64,000 bases of DNA, taken from Anaerocolumna sedimenticola. Lineage in GTDB: Bacteria; Bacillota; Clostridia; Lachnospirales; Lachnospiraceae. Shown in pieces: positions 55,048 through 64,000 of the stretch. The position numbers and the translations under genes are program-made. Every line of letters begins with the position of its first letter. Position 1 is the stretch's first letter. Where the stretch lies: the NCBI RefSeq assembly GCF_009931695.1, contig NZ_CP048000.1, positions 2,249,501 to 2,313,500 on the forward strand, in the 5' to 3' direction. The notes beneath the pieces were generated by a model. The model was given only the letters and a program-made list of their open reading frames with translations, made no database searches and was not told the origin of the DNA.

Positions 55048-56448
55048 ATGGATAAATCAAGACAATTAGGGGAAGAAAAAATCTTAAAACTATTAATTAA
55101 ATTTTCAATACCTGCAATCGTAGGTATGTTAGTAAATGCTTTATATAATGTGGTCGATAGAATATTTATCGGAAATGGTGTCGGATATTTAGGGATTGCA
55201 GGGACTACGATAGCTTTCCCGGTTATGTTAATTATGATGGCCTTTTCCATGTTGATAGGTATCGGTGCTAATTCGTTGGTGTCGATACGCTTGGGAGAAA
55301 ATAAAAAAGAAGAGGCAGAAGTTATTTTTGGCAATACGATTAATTTGTTAATCTTAAGTTCCCTATTTATTACCATAATCGGTCTGATATTTATGGATCC
55401 GATGTTAAAGCTTTTAGGAGCCAGTGAGCAGAATTTACCTTATGCCAGAGATTATTTACAGATTATATTAATCGGTGGAGTATTTCAATCTCTTGGTATG
55501 GGTATGAATAATTTCATAAGATCGGAAGGAAATCCCCGTATTGCAATGTATACGATGTTAATTGGTGCTTTGATAAATACAGTGTTAGATCCGGTATTTA
55601 TTTTTATTTTCCACATGGGGGTGAAAGGAGCGGCAATCGCCACCATATTAGCTCAATTTATATCGGCGGTTTGGGTATTTTCCTATTTCCTGCGCGGGAA
55701 TAGTTTATTAAAAATCAGACGTAAAAATTTAAGGTTAAAGCCCTTTGCGGTCAAAGGTATTCTAATCTTAGGTATTGCTCCTTTTGCAATGCAGCTGGCA
55801 GCAAGTGTGCAGAATCTAATTCTGAATACCAGTTTAGCTACTTACGGCGGAGATATTGCGGTATCCGGTATGGGTGTTGTAAATAGTATTATAACTCTTA
55901 TGATTATGCCTCTATTTGGTATCAATCAGGGCGTTCAGCCAATCATAGGTTATAATTACGGTGCAAAGAAATATAAAAGAGTAAAAGAAGCGTATAAATT
56001 AGCAGTCTTTTTTGCTACGGCTATTGTTATTGTTGGGTGGGTAATCACCAGAGTATTTCCGGAACAGTTAGTTTTCTTATTTAACAGGAAAGATACGGAT
56101 TTGATTCAATTCAGTGTACTTGCAATTAAGAAATTTATGATGTTTTTGCCGATTGTAGGATTCCAGATTATATCCTCCAACTATTTTCAGGCTGTAGGTA
56201 AGCCAAAACATTCCGCATTACTTGGGTTATCCAGACAGGTATTAATCTTAATTCCAGCGTTAATCATACTGCCTAAATTTTTTGGGATGAATGGAGTGTT
56301 GTCAGCAGGACCTCTATCTGATATTATTTCATCCCTGATTACCGGTACATTTATTTTAATTGAAATGAAACAGCTTGAAACGAATCATAAATCAATCCAG
56401 TCAGGAGAACTTAAAATGGCGGAAGTTGATTTAGAAGAGGGTATGTAA
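55048..56448 (+). CDS. MATE-family multidrug efflux transporter
   Basis: A 466-residue, 12-helix cation-coupled efflux protein. Family blocks are FSIPAIVGMLVNALYNVVDRIFIG near the N-terminus, LGASEQNLPYARDYL in the middle and the start of the second half at GIAPFAMQLAASVQNLILN, with IMPLFGINQGVQPIIGYNYGA. The DinF/NorM-like two-half structure is complete. ATG 55048 after AGGAG. Co-transcribed with marR. Substrates unknown. Confidence 0.93.
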   Translation: MDKSRQLGEEKILKLLIKFSIPAIVGMLVNALYNVVDRIFIGNGVGYLGIAGTTIAFPVMLIMMAFSMLIGIGANSLVSIRLGENKKEEAEVIFGNTINLLILSSLFITIIGLIFMDPMLKLLGASEQNLPYARDYLQIILIGGVFQSLGMGMNNFIRSEGNPRIAMYTMLIGALINTVLDPVFIFIFHMGVKGAAIATILAQFISAVWVFSYFLRGNSLLKIRRKNLRLKPFAVKGILILGIAPFAMQLAASVQNLILNTSLATYGGDIAVSGMGVVNSIITLMIMPLFGINQGVQPIIGYNYGAKKYKRVKEAYKLAVFFATAIVIVGWVITRVFPEQLVFLFNRKDTDLIQFSVLAIKKFMMFLPIVGFQIISSNYFQAVGKPKHSALLGLSRQVLILIPALIILPKFFGMNGVLSAGPLSDIISSLITGTFILIEMKQLETNHKSIQSGELKMAEVDLEEGM

Positions 56449-56454
56449 TGCTAT

Positions 56455-56476
56455 GCCACCAGCATTTGCTGGTGGC
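56455..56476. terminator. Strong GC-rich hairpin between convergent genes
   Basis: Perfect stem GCCACCAGC/GCTGGTGGC with loop ATTT, just after the MATE stop and before the end of the convergent L25 gene. There is no T-run, so its termination strength is uncertain. Confidence 0.5.
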
Positions 56477-56511
56477 CCTGACTGATTTACATTTAAATGG
56501 ATGGAAGAATT

Positions 56512-57114
56512 TTAGCCTAATGTTTTTTCTTCCGGTTCCTCTTCCTGAACGCCATCATTCTTTGATACGCTTGCTGAAAGAATAACCTGCTCCGGATGGA
56601 ATTCAGTCCGGATGCCTTTCGGAAGTTTTAAATCACCTATTGTAATAATTTCTCCGGGTGTCAAATCAGATACATCAATCTCAATATTTTCCGGAATATT
56701 CTGCGGTAATCCGGTTACCAGGATGGTATCCATCTGACGGTTCAAATATAGATGTTTAGATTCCAGAAGTTCGATGCCGGTGATCTTAATTAAAACTTCT
56801 GTTTTTATCTCATCAGAAAGGGTTATCTGCTGAAAATCCACATGGCTGAAATCATGATTTACGGGAGAAATTTGAATTTCTTTTATCATTACGTTATATG
56901 TAGAATTTTCTTCGCCTTCCAGTTTAAATAATGTATTTCTTCCGTATTTGTTAAGATATTTTCTTAGTTCATCTTTTTTGACGGCAACAGCAATGGAGGG
57001 AATTCCTCTTCCGGAGATATTTCCTGTCAGATATCCCATTTTCCTTAATTGATTGTTAATACCTTTGGTTCTTTCTTTTCTTGTTACAAATTTCATAGTT
57101 ACAGTTTCTTTCAT
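56512..57114 (-). CDS. Ribosomal protein L25, general stress protein Ctc form (with TL5 C-terminal domain)
   Basis: A 200-residue two-domain 5S-rRNA-binding protein. The N-terminal L25 domain (about 1-100) includes RKERTKGINNQLRKMGYLTG. The C-terminal TL5 beta domain (about 105-190) has IEIDVSDLTPGEIITIGDLKLP, as in Ctc-type L25. An acidic tail EEEPEEKT ends the chain. AAGGAGG lies before the ATG. In Firmicutes such genes are often stress-induced; nothing here shows how it is controlled. Confidence 0.92.
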   Translation of the reverse strand: MKETVTMKFVTRKERTKGINNQLRKMGYLTGNISGRGIPSIAVAVKKDELRKYLNKYGRNTLFKLEGEENSTYNVMIKEIQISPVNHDFSHVDFQQITLSDEIKTEVLIKITGIELLESKHLYLNRQMDTILVTGLPQNIPENIEIDVSDLTPGEIITIGDLKLPKGIRTEFHPEQVILSASVSKNDGVQEEEPEEKTLG

Positions 57115-57625
57115 GTACGTAGCCTCCTTAATATAACATGTATTTTTGAAAATATAGTGTTACACATCTTATTATTGAAACTTCGCAAGAGACAAATAGA
57201 ATCTGTGAATTCCTGTTTTATTTGTGAATTGTAAATGTTTCTTCATGGTTATTATAAAACAAACCAGAAAAATATCAAGGGAAAATTAAAATTGATGCAA
57301 AATAATATAATAAGTTTAAAATTGTATCGTACATATATAATTAAAATCTTATTTGATGTACTTTTTGTGGACGAAAGGCACTAAGATTGTCAACAAATCC
57401 AAATTAACTAATCTCAGTAATATAAGCAGAGAGCAATCTTGCCGAAACCTTATTACTATATTAATAAGGTTAAAAATCTACCCCTTTTTTAAAATTATGG
57501 AATATACAGATTAAACTAAAAGTGGTAGCATAGATATATCATAATGAGTAAATTGTAAGCAAAATACTCATGTGTATCTAAAAGAAGAGTATCTCTAAAA
57601 TAAATAGTTAAATCAGGAGGCAAAG
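57115..57625. other. Divergent intergenic region, no gene, one hairpin
   Basis: About 511 AT-rich bases separate the L25 and alpha-mannosidase genes. AACCTTATTA/TAATAAGGTT (57446-57471) forms a perfect 10-bp hairpin with a six-base loop but no T-run behind it. I cannot assign the promoters. Confidence 0.4.
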
Positions 57626-60600
57626 ATGGTACTTATTAAGGAAAGAATAGGTAAACTACTGGAATATCTGCAGGAACTGGTATACACATCACAGGTTGAT
57701 ATTACAGATTACAAAATGATTCGTACCGATGAGCGGTTTCAGGATGTAAAAAACCTGGATACTTCAGGCTGGTCGGATTTCAACCACCAACAGATTTGGG
57801 GAGGACATCGGGAGTTTTACTGGTTTGAAACCGTTGTTACAATACCGGATAACTTTAAAGGAAAATGTGTGGTTTATGAAGTTACTACAGGAAAAGAAGG
57901 TTTATGGGATGCCACCAATCCTCAATTTTTAATCTACGTAAACGGCGAAGTAAAACAAGGTCTGGATGTCAATCACCGTGAAGTAATTTTAACGGAAAAG
58001 GCAGTTCCCGGAGAAACATTCCGCATTCTGTTAGCTGCATTTACCGGTGATCAGAACTTCAGTTTAAAACTGGATTCCAAATTAAAAGTATTGGACCGTA
58101 AAACAGAGAAGTATTTTTATGATTTATCCGTACCTTATAACGTAGCCCGTATGTTAAATGAAGAAGACAAAGCTTATATAACTATTATACAAAACCTGAA
58201 TGAGTCCTTAAATCTTTTGGACTTAAGAAAAGAATTATCAAAAGAATATTATGACAGCTTGGAGAAAGCACAGGAATATATAACGAAGGAATTTTATGAG
58301 AAACAATGCGGAGATTCCGAAGCGATTGTTTACTGTGTGGGACATACCCATATTGACTGTGCATGGTTATGGACATTAAAAGTAACGGAGGATAAAGCGG
58401 TAAGAAGTTTTTCCACCGTTCTGGAATTAATGCGCAGGTATCCGGAATATATCTTTATGTCAAGCCAGCCTCAGCTTTATAAATATGTGAAGAAAAATGC
58501 CCCTGAAGTTTATGAAGAAATAAAACAAAGGGTAGCAGAAGGAAGATGGGAGCCGGAGGGCGGAATGTTCGTTGAAGCTGATTGTAATATAGCTTCCGGA
58601 GAAGCCCTGGTTCGCCAGTTTATGCATGGACAGAAGTTCTTTAAGGATGAATTCGGTAAAGATAATTCTATCCTGTGGCTGCCGGATGTATTCGGTTATT
58701 CTGCCGCTCTTCCTCAGATTATGAATAAGTGCGGTTTACCTTATTTCATGACGACCAAAATCAGCTGGAACGAAATTAATAAGATGCCCTGTGATACCTT
58801 TGAGTGGGAGGGGATTGACGGAAGCCGTGTACTGACCCATTTCATACCAACCAGAGATTATAGCAAGGCAGCAGTTGAGGGCGGATTTGAAACAGGCCAT
58901 TATACCACATACAACGGTTATATCAACCCAGCCCAGGTGAAAGGCGGCTGGAAACGTTACAGCCAGAAGTATCTGAATAATGAAGTACTTATGTCCTTCG
59001 GTTTCGGTGACGGAGGCGGCGGCCCTACTCAGGATATGTTAGAGAATCAAAGACGTCTCTCCAAAGGAATTCCGGGATGTCCGAAAACAGTTATGAGCAC
59101 CGCTAAGAATTTCTTTGAAACCCTGGATAAGAATGTAAGAGATAAAAAATATCTTCCGTCCTGGGTTGGGGAACTTTACCTGGAATATCACAGGGGAACC
59201 TATACCTCCATGGCCAGAAATAAAAAATATAACCGTAAATCGGAATTTGCTTACCAAAATGCGGAACTGTATGGGGTGCTAGATAATCAGTTAAACAATT
59301 CGGCTTATCCGGATACGGAACTGCATGAAGGCTGGGAAGTTATTTTAAGAAACCAGTTCCATGATATTCTTCCCGGATCATCCATAAAAGAAGTTTATGA
59401 TGATTCAAAAGAAGAGTATGAAGGAATCCTGGCTGCAAACAAAAAACTGGTTACAAACTCCCTAAAGAGCATAGCTGAGAAAGTAAATGCTCCGAAGTAT
59501 TCTCTGGTAGTTTATAATCCAAACAGTGCTGAATCAGAGGAAATTGTTGCTTTTGTATGCCCTGATGGAATCAAGGAAGCAGCTGTATATGACGGAGAGA
59601 AAAAATTAGCTGTTCAGAAAACGACCGACGGAAGTTATATTTTTAAAGCTGATAAAGTTCCGGGCAAAGGTTATAAAACCTTTATATTAAAGGAAGAATC
59701 TTTAGAAACCAAAACAGCCATGAAAGCATCTGCTACTGTAATGGAAAATGATTTCTTTACGTTAGAATTTAATAAAAAAGGCCAGTTTGCACGTATTTAT
59801 GATAAACGTGCGAACCGTGAAGTATTAAAAGAGGGCCAGGCAGCCAATGTTATCATGAGCTATGAGGACAGACCGCATAATTATGATGCCTGGGATGTAA
59901 ATAACTACTATGTGGAAAAATCCTGGGAGGTTGATCAGGTAGAATCCATGGAAATCCTGGAAGACGGTCCGGTAAGATCCTGTATGAAAGTGGAAAGAAA
60001 ATATTTAGATTCTACCATTACACAATACATCTATATGTATCAGGATATACCACGTATTGATATTAAGAATGTAATTGACTGGAAAGAACATCAGATTTTT
60101 GTAAAGACCTTATTCCCGGTTGACATACATTCCAGTGAAGCAACATTTGATATTCAGTATGGTAATGTAAAACGTCCTACTCATGCCAATACTTCCTGGG
60201 ATTTTGCCAAATTTGAAGTATGTGTACACAAGTGGCTTGATTTGTCCGAAGATAATTATGGCGTCAGCATGTTAAATGACTGCAAATATGGCTGCAGTGT
60301 GCAAAATGGTGTTATTGGTATGTCCATGTTAAAATCAGCAATCTATCCGAATCCTGAAGCTGATAAGGAAGTGCATGAATTTACTTACTCTTTCTATCCT
60401 CATCAGGGAGATTGGAGAGAAGCCGGTACCGTGAAACAGGCTTATCAGATAAATAATCCGTTGACGGCAGTTGTGAAGGAAAATGAAGGCGGAACTTTAG
60501 ATTCCAGTTATTCTTTTGTAACTTCAGACCAGGACAATGTCATTGTAGAAGTTGTAAAGAAAGCGGAAGAAGATACAAGTACCATCGTTCGTCTTTATGA

Positions 60601-60772
60601 ATGTTTTAACCGCAGAACCGATGCCAAACTTACCTTTGGTAAAGAAATCGCTTCCATAGAAGAATGTAATATGATGGAAGAGGGAAATGAACCGGTTGAA
60701 TTTAATGGAAAAGATGTTTACTTTACCGTAAAACCTTATGAAATCAAAACCTTAAAAGTTACTTTTAAATAA
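57626..60772 (+). CDS. Alpha-mannosidase, glycoside hydrolase family 38
   Basis: A 1048-residue zinc-dependent retaining alpha-mannosidase that trims mannose residues in the cytoplasm; no signal peptide is present. An N-terminal accessory beta domain (about 1-225) precedes the catalytic domain. It has VGHTHIDCAWLW (metal His and Asp), SSQPQLYKYV, GGMFVEADCN and LPDVFGYSAALPQIM with the nucleophile Asp. The late catalytic-domain His lies in LRNQFHDILPGSSIKEVY. C-terminal beta-sandwich domains fill the rest. Length and order match bacterial GH38 enzymes. AGGAGG sits 8 bases before the ATG. An AraC regulator convergent to it may control mannan or glycan use. Confidence 0.95.
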   Translation: MVLIKERIGKLLEYLQELVYTSQVDITDYKMIRTDERFQDVKNLDTSGWSDFNHQQIWGGHREFYWFETVVTIPDNFKGKCVVYEVTTGKEGLWDATNPQFLIYVNGEVKQGLDVNHREVILTEKAVPGETFRILLAAFTGDQNFSLKLDSKLKVLDRKTEKYFYDLSVPYNVARMLNEEDKAYITIIQNLNESLNLLDLRKELSKEYYDSLEKAQEYITKEFYEKQCGDSEAIVYCVGHTHIDCAWLWTLKVTEDKAVRSFSTVLELMRRYPEYIFMSSQPQLYKYVKKNAPEVYEEIKQRVAEGRWEPEGGMFVEADCNIASGEALVRQFMHGQKFFKDEFGKDNSILWLPDVFGYSAALPQIMNKCGLPYFMTTKISWNEINKMPCDTFEWEGIDGSRVLTHFIPTRDYSKAAVEGGFETGHYTTYNGYINPAQVKGGWKRYSQKYLNNEVLMSFGFGDGGGGPTQDMLENQRRLSKGIPGCPKTVMSTAKNFFETLDKNVRDKKYLPSWVGELYLEYHRGTYTSMARNKKYNRKSEFAYQNAELYGVLDNQLNNSAYPDTELHEGWEVILRNQFHDILPGSSIKEVYDDSKEEYEGILAANKKLVTNSLKSIAEKVNAPKYSLVVYNPNSAESEEIVAFVCPDGIKEAAVYDGEKKLAVQKTTDGSYIFKADKVPGKGYKTFILKEESLETKTAMKASATVMENDFFTLEFNKKGQFARIYDKRANREVLKEGQAANVIMSYEDRPHNYDAWDVNNYYVEKSWEVDQVESMEILEDGPVRSCMKVERKYLDSTITQYIYMYQDIPRIDIKNVIDWKEHQIFVKTLFPVDIHSSEATFDIQYGNVKRPTHANTSWDFAKFEVCVHKWLDLSEDNYGVSMLNDCKYGCSVQNGVIGMSMLKSAIYPNPEADKEVHEFTYSFYPHQGDWREAGTVKQAYQINNPLTAVVKENEGGTLDSSYSFVTSDQDNVIVEVVKKAEEDTSTIVRLYECFNRRTDAKLTFGKEIASIEECNMMEEGNEPVEFNGKDVYFTVKPYEIKTLKVTFK

Positions 60773-60778
60773 CAGAGT

Positions 60779-60898
60779 CGGGTGGGGTATCGAAAGACCA
60801 AACAAAGTACATTTATGAATACAGTGTAAAGGCAGCGAAATGAAACATATTAACGCTAGTATTCATTAAGAAGTTATTGCCTTTCGACACCCAACCTG
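60779..60898. repeat. Long imperfect palindrome between convergent genes (about 120 bp)
   Basis: GGGTGGGGTATCGAAAG pairs with CTTTCGACACCCAACC, and an inner ATGAATAC pairs with GTATTCAT. It may act as a shared terminator or be a small repeat element. Confidence 0.55.
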
Positions 60899-60902
60899 AA
60901 AT

Positions 60903-61745
60903 TTAATCAATATAAGATGCATTTTTCGGCATTGTTTTAAAGGCTTTTTTAAATGCCCTGGAAAAAGTGGAATAATTCTTAAAGCCGCTTTTATAACAGG
61001 CTTCCGTTAAACTGCTTCCATTATGTACCAGATTTTTAGCCAGCAGAAGGCGCTTTTCCGTTATGTACTTTCCTATGGTATACCCTGTTTCTTCCTTGAA
61101 GAAATGCATTAAATAATAACGGCTTAAATAAAATCTGGCAGACAGGTTATCAATGGTAATATCCTCCGAAAGATTAACATTGATATAGTCTAATATCTCA
61201 AGCAGTTTCGAATTCGCCATATCCGAATCCATGTAATTAATGTGGTTGGATATGGCGGTTCTGTTTAACTGGATCATAAATTCCAGAAATAATATTTTTT
61301 GATATAATTCTTTGGCAAATTCATTATCATGAACAGAGTGTTCCAGTTCTTTGCATACCTGATAGAGTTTACTTATATCAATGGAGGGGATCCGAAGAAC
61401 GTTGGAATGCTCTTTTTTTGCTCGGTCAAAACAATAATTTAAGTCATAATCCTTTTCTTTATAAGTTCCGATAAATCCGGGTGAAACATATATAATAATT
61501 CTCTCGTAGGTTGAATCCGTCAGGAAAGAAGGTTTATGGATTTCCCCTGCATTTACAAGAACAATATCATAGGGTTTCAAAAGATAATTCCTGCCTTCAA
61601 TGAAATAATTCATATCACCTCTTAGAAATATCATTATTTTGTTAAAGTCATGATAATGGTAATCAAATACTTTTCGCTGTTCATCTATGTTATGGAAGAT
61701 TCTGAAATCATCATTTAAATATCCCAGTTTATCAAAATTAGCCAT
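60903..61745 (-). CDS. AraC-family transcriptional regulator with N-terminal cupin
   Basis: A 280-residue regulator. The N-terminal cupin-like sensor (about 15-100) has FDYHYHDFNKIMIFLRGDMN and LLKPYDIVLVNAGEIHKP. The C-terminal part (about 180-280) is a double helix-turn-helix: ITIDNLSARFYLSRYYLMHFF and ACYKSGFKNYSTFSRAFKKA. AAGGAGAT lies before the ATG. It is convergent with the mannosidase gene and divergent from the aldolase gene, so it could control either of them. Confidence 0.93.
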   Translation of the reverse strand: MANFDKLGYLNDDFRIFHNIDEQRKVFDYHYHDFNKIMIFLRGDMNYFIEGRNYLLKPYDIVLVNAGEIHKPSFLTDSTYERIIIYVSPGFIGTYKEKDYDLNYCFDRAKKEHSNVLRIPSIDISKLYQVCKELEHSVHDNEFAKELYQKILFLEFMIQLNRTAISNHINYMDSDMANSKLLEILDYINVNLSEDITIDNLSARFYLSRYYLMHFFKEETGYTIGKYITEKRLLLAKNLVHNGSSLTEACYKSGFKNYSTFSRAFKKAFKTMPKNASYID

Positions 61746-61786
61746 CTTATCTCCTTTTTATCTTATAATATTTTCATTAATGCAGC

Positions 61787-61875
61787 TATATACCATGCAA
61801 TTGATACGAATCTTAGTCCGATTTGCCCAAGGGGCAACCAAAGCCTGAAACAAGTATCAATTTTGTATGGTATAT
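61787..61875. repeat. Long imperfect palindrome between divergent genes (about 89 bp)
   Basis: ATATACCATGCAA pairs with TTTGTATGGTATAT, with GATAC/GTATC inside. It lies 42 bases upstream of the AraC gene start, where an operator or leader structure would be. The remaining 219 bases up to the aldolase gene show no gene. Confidence 0.55.
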
Positions 61876-62094
61876 TCTAAAAACTAAAGTTTCCCAATTA
61901 CCTATTATAAATTTATTATACAGCACTATTTGCAACATTTAAAGCATTATAAAAGTATTTTTTATAAATAATGTCTTGTAAAATAAAATCAAAGAGTGAG
62001 AGAAAGAAGGAAGTAGAAAGTAGCAAATTCTCATTTTTTCAATAAAATGTAATATAAAACTAATTAGGATTTCTATTTACAGGAGGTATTTTTT

Positions 62095-62964
62095 ATGCCG
62101 ATTTCTGGTGTCTGGTTACCGATAATAACCCCATTTATAGATGGTAAAATAGACTATACGTCATACAAGAGACTGATAGATAATTATGCCGATAAGGGAA
62201 TAAGTGGATTAATTCCTTTAGGAACAACCGGTGAAATCCCCACGTTAACCGATTACGAATTTGAAGAAATGATTGAAAAGACCTTTGAATATAATAAAGG
62301 CCGTTTACCTGTGTATGTAGGGGTAGGTGGGAATTATACCGCTAAAGTGATTAATAAGGCAAAAATAGCTAAAAAATATCCCATACAAGGAATTTTATCC
62401 GTCTGTCCATATTACAACAGGCCGAGTCAGGAGGGTATTTACAGGCATTTTATAAGTATTGCGGAAGAAACCGGTTTAAATATTATTATCTATAATATAC
62501 CTTACCGTACCGGGACGAATATAGAAAATGAAACTTTATACAGACTGGCAGAACATAAGAATATAGTAGGATTAAAGGATTCCTGCGGAGATATTAAACA
62601 GACGATGGCTTTGCTTTTAAATCCGCCTGAGGATTTTTCCATTCTCACCGGTGAGGATATCCTATTTTATCTGACACTTACTTTAGGTGGCCAGGGAGGA
62701 ATACTGGCTTCATCCCATCTGAAAACGGAATTATTTGTAGATGTATACAATAAAGTAAAAGAAAACAACCAATATGCAGCACTGGAAATCTGGAAACAGC
62801 TTTATCCTTTTATTCCGCTTTTATTTAAGGAGCCAAACCCGGCACCGATTAAATATTGCTTAAAAGAATTGGGATTACTGGATTCCGATGAATTACGGCT
62901 GCCGTTAACGCAGATTTCCGATCCGTTAAAAGAAAATCTGGATAAAGTATTAAAATTAAAATAA
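62095..62964 (+). CDS. Dihydrodipicolinate synthase / N-acetylneuraminate lyase family aldolase
   Basis: A 289-residue class I aldolase of the DapA/NanA superfamily. IPLGTTGEIPTLTDYEFEEM carries the substrate-binding GTTGE, VCPYYNRPSQEGIYRHF and IYNIPYRTGTNI carry the catalytic Tyr residues, and VGLKDSCGDI holds the Schiff-base Lys (about 163). The GTTGE-(I)-PTL motif suits dihydrodipicolinate synthase, but isolated copies next to AraC regulators can serve in sugar acid catabolism. AGGAGG precedes the ATG. Nothing from the lysine pathway is nearby. Confidence 0.88.
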   Translation: MPISGVWLPIITPFIDGKIDYTSYKRLIDNYADKGISGLIPLGTTGEIPTLTDYEFEEMIEKTFEYNKGRLPVYVGVGGNYTAKVINKAKIAKKYPIQGILSVCPYYNRPSQEGIYRHFISIAEETGLNIIIYNIPYRTGTNIENETLYRLAEHKNIVGLKDSCGDIKQTMALLLNPPEDFSILTGEDILFYLTLTLGGQGGILASSHLKTELFVDVYNKVKENNQYAALEIWKQLYPFIPLLFKEPNPAPIKYCLKELGLLDSDELRLPLTQISDPLKENLDKVLKLK

Positions 62965-63014
62965 TTTAAATCGTCCCCTGAAGAGTTATTATTTTTAATG
63001 ACAACTTCTAGTAG

Positions 63015-63103
63015 TATTTGAGTGCCGACAGACCAATATCATGTTTTATGAATATGGATAACTATATTCATGAACTCGCTATGAGGTCTTTGACACTCAA
63101 ATA
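63015..63103. repeat. Long imperfect palindrome between convergent genes (about 89 bp)
   Basis: TATTTGAGTG...GACAGACC pairs with GGTCTTTGACACTCAAATA, and ATGAATAT/ATATTCAT forms an inner stem. It has the same inner ATGAATA/TATTCAT arrangement as the palindrome at 60779-60898. Confidence 0.55.
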
Positions 63104-63155
63104 TTATGAGTAAATTGCTTATGAGATAAAATAACGAATGATTAAACTGAACTGG

Positions 63156-64000
63156 CTAAGTTTTTACTGCATTATCTTTTATTATCTGGCGGTACATCGC
63201 AGGGCTCACACCCTTTCGGGCATGAAATACTCTTACAAAAGTACTATAGGATAAATACCCAACCTCATAAGTAATATCCGTAATGGACATTTTTGAAGAG
63301 GTTAACAGACTGCAGGCATTTTCGATGCGCAAGTCTCTTAAGAAAGCGTGAAAGCTGATACCCAGACATTGTTTAAAGCTGGTACTGATGTAGGGTTCGC
63401 TTAAATAAAAAAGTTGTGACAGGCTTTTTAAAGTAATATTGGTATTCCAGTTTTTATAGACATAATGGATGATGGACCAGGTATCATTACCCATTGTGGT
63501 CCGAAGACTGTTATTTTCTTTTGCAACAAGGGACCTTCTATACCGGTCAAATAATATAAATAATTCCACTATTTTGGCTTTCAGCATAAAATTTCTCCAG
63601 ATTTCATCTTCTTTAAATTCTGCATGTATCTCACTTAAAAGGGTAAAAACTTTCTCTGATGTATCTTCATCCATATCATAAATTGTCCTGGCGTTTAAGT
63701 CTATATCAAATAACAGCTTATTCATAACAAGTCCGTATTCATCCTGATCAAATAAAGTTTTGGCGGAAAGACAAAGATTGTATAGGTGTACTTCTGAACC
63801 CTTAATAATATGCATTTCATGAATCTGGTACGGAAATATGACTGCAAAAGTACCGGGTTTCATAATATGTTCTATCCCATTTATTTTTTCAATACCCTGC
63901 CCTTCAAATACGTAATGAAGTTCTAAAAAACTATGTCCGTGTGGATATACATCATTTTTTATGTCATGAATGGAAATTTCAAAAGAGAAGTTATTATCTT
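63156..64000 (-). CDS. AraC-family transcriptional regulator, 5' end cut by window
   Basis: The frame is open from the stop at 63156 to the window edge (at least 281 residues), so the true start lies beyond 64000; the ATG at 63863 is internal. The N-terminal cupin sensor is visible upstream of that ATG as VYPHGHSFLELHYVFEGQG and continues MKPGTFAVIFPYQIHEMHI. The C-terminal double helix-turn-helix has ITLKSLSQLFYLSEPYISTSF and ITDITYEVGYLSYSTFVRVF. The target is unknown. It converges on the aldolase gene. Confidence 0.92.
   Translation of the reverse strand, partial: DNNFSFEISIHDIKNDVYPHGHSFLELHYVFEGQGIEKINGIEHIMKPGTFAVIFPYQIHEMHIIKGSEVHLYNLCLSAKTLFDQDEYGLVMNKLLFDIDLNARTIYDMDEDTSEKVFTLLSEIHAEFKEDEIWRNFMLKAKIVELFILFDRYRRSLVAKENNSLRTTMGNDTWSIIHYVYKNWNTNITLKSLSQLFYLSEPYISTSFKQCLGISFHAFLRDLRIENACSLLTSSKMSITDITYEVGYLSYSTFVRVFHARKGVSPAMYRQIIKDNAVKT

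Noticed and set aside
57361..57480. Riboswitch upstream of the alpha-mannosidase
   Set aside because: Only one simple hairpin is visible and none of the aptamer consensus sequences I know fit.
1..64000. tRNA or rRNA genes
   Set aside because: I scanned for CCA-ended cloverleaf patterns and GTTCRA loops near insertion points and saw none; no rRNA sequence was recognised.

Overview
The window looks like chromosomal DNA of a low-GC Gram-positive anaerobe, most likely a Clostridia/Lachnospiraceae-type organism. This rests on the AT-rich codon use, strong AGGAGG ribosome sites, a c-di-GMP-I riboswitch in front of a chemoreceptor gene, split transketolase subunits, a GH38 alpha-mannosidase and the IS66 type. 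Genus and species cannot be fixed from sequence alone.

Layout. (1) 1-20.0 kb is a cell-surface polysaccharide locus: two Wzm/Wzt-type ABC exporters, an O-antigen ligase/polymerase-type membrane protein, an initiating undecaprenyl-phosphate sugar transferase, a sugar epimerase, glycosyltransferases, UDP-GlcNAc 2-epimerase, a very large methyltransferase/coiled-coil/double-glycosyltransferase fusion, an LTA-synthase-like gene broken into three frames, a lipid kinase and an acyltransferase. Much of 6.8-20 kb is visibly more AT-rich than the rest. (2) 20.0-29.8 kb is a nest of mobile DNA. A decayed IS66 transposase lies next to a second IS66 copy whose tnpC gene is split by two further elements: a TniA/TniB-like element (22516-25572) and a 'recombinase in trio' (RIT) element (about 26151-29484). 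(3) 30.1-35.7 kb holds telA/xpaC, a CgeB-like glycosyltransferase and an L,D-transpeptidase. (4) 35.7-48.4 kb is a sugar-catabolic cluster: ABC sugar importer, GntR regulator, split transketolase, hydroxyacid dehydrogenase, lyxose-isomerase-like cupin, TIM-barrel isomerase, crotonase-family enzyme and two paralogous clan-A-like glycosidases. It lies between two 154-bp direct copies of the 3' end of the L,D-transpeptidase gene, as if it were an island. (5) 48.4-64 kb holds a MITE-like palindrome, a TetR-controlled ABC exporter, YmaF, a riboswitch-controlled chemoreceptor, a MarR-MATE operon, a ribosomal protein L25/Ctc, the alpha-mannosidase, a dapA/nanA-family aldolase and two AraC regulators.

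How they work together. Region 1 would build, modify, export and ligate a surface glycan. The fusion protein and the Wzt carbohydrate-binding tail are candidates for chain-end methylation and chain-length control. Region 4 would import an oligosaccharide, cleave it inside the cell and process an unusual sugar through isomerases and a transketolase. A shared 19-bp motif in front of two of its transcription units suggests control by the local GntR protein.

An assembly caution applies: at least nine open reading frames break by a one-base loss (-1), several inside homopolymers (T4, A5, C5, T7). Sequencing error is a serious alternative to real decay, so broken genes are given with their full reconstructed spans.
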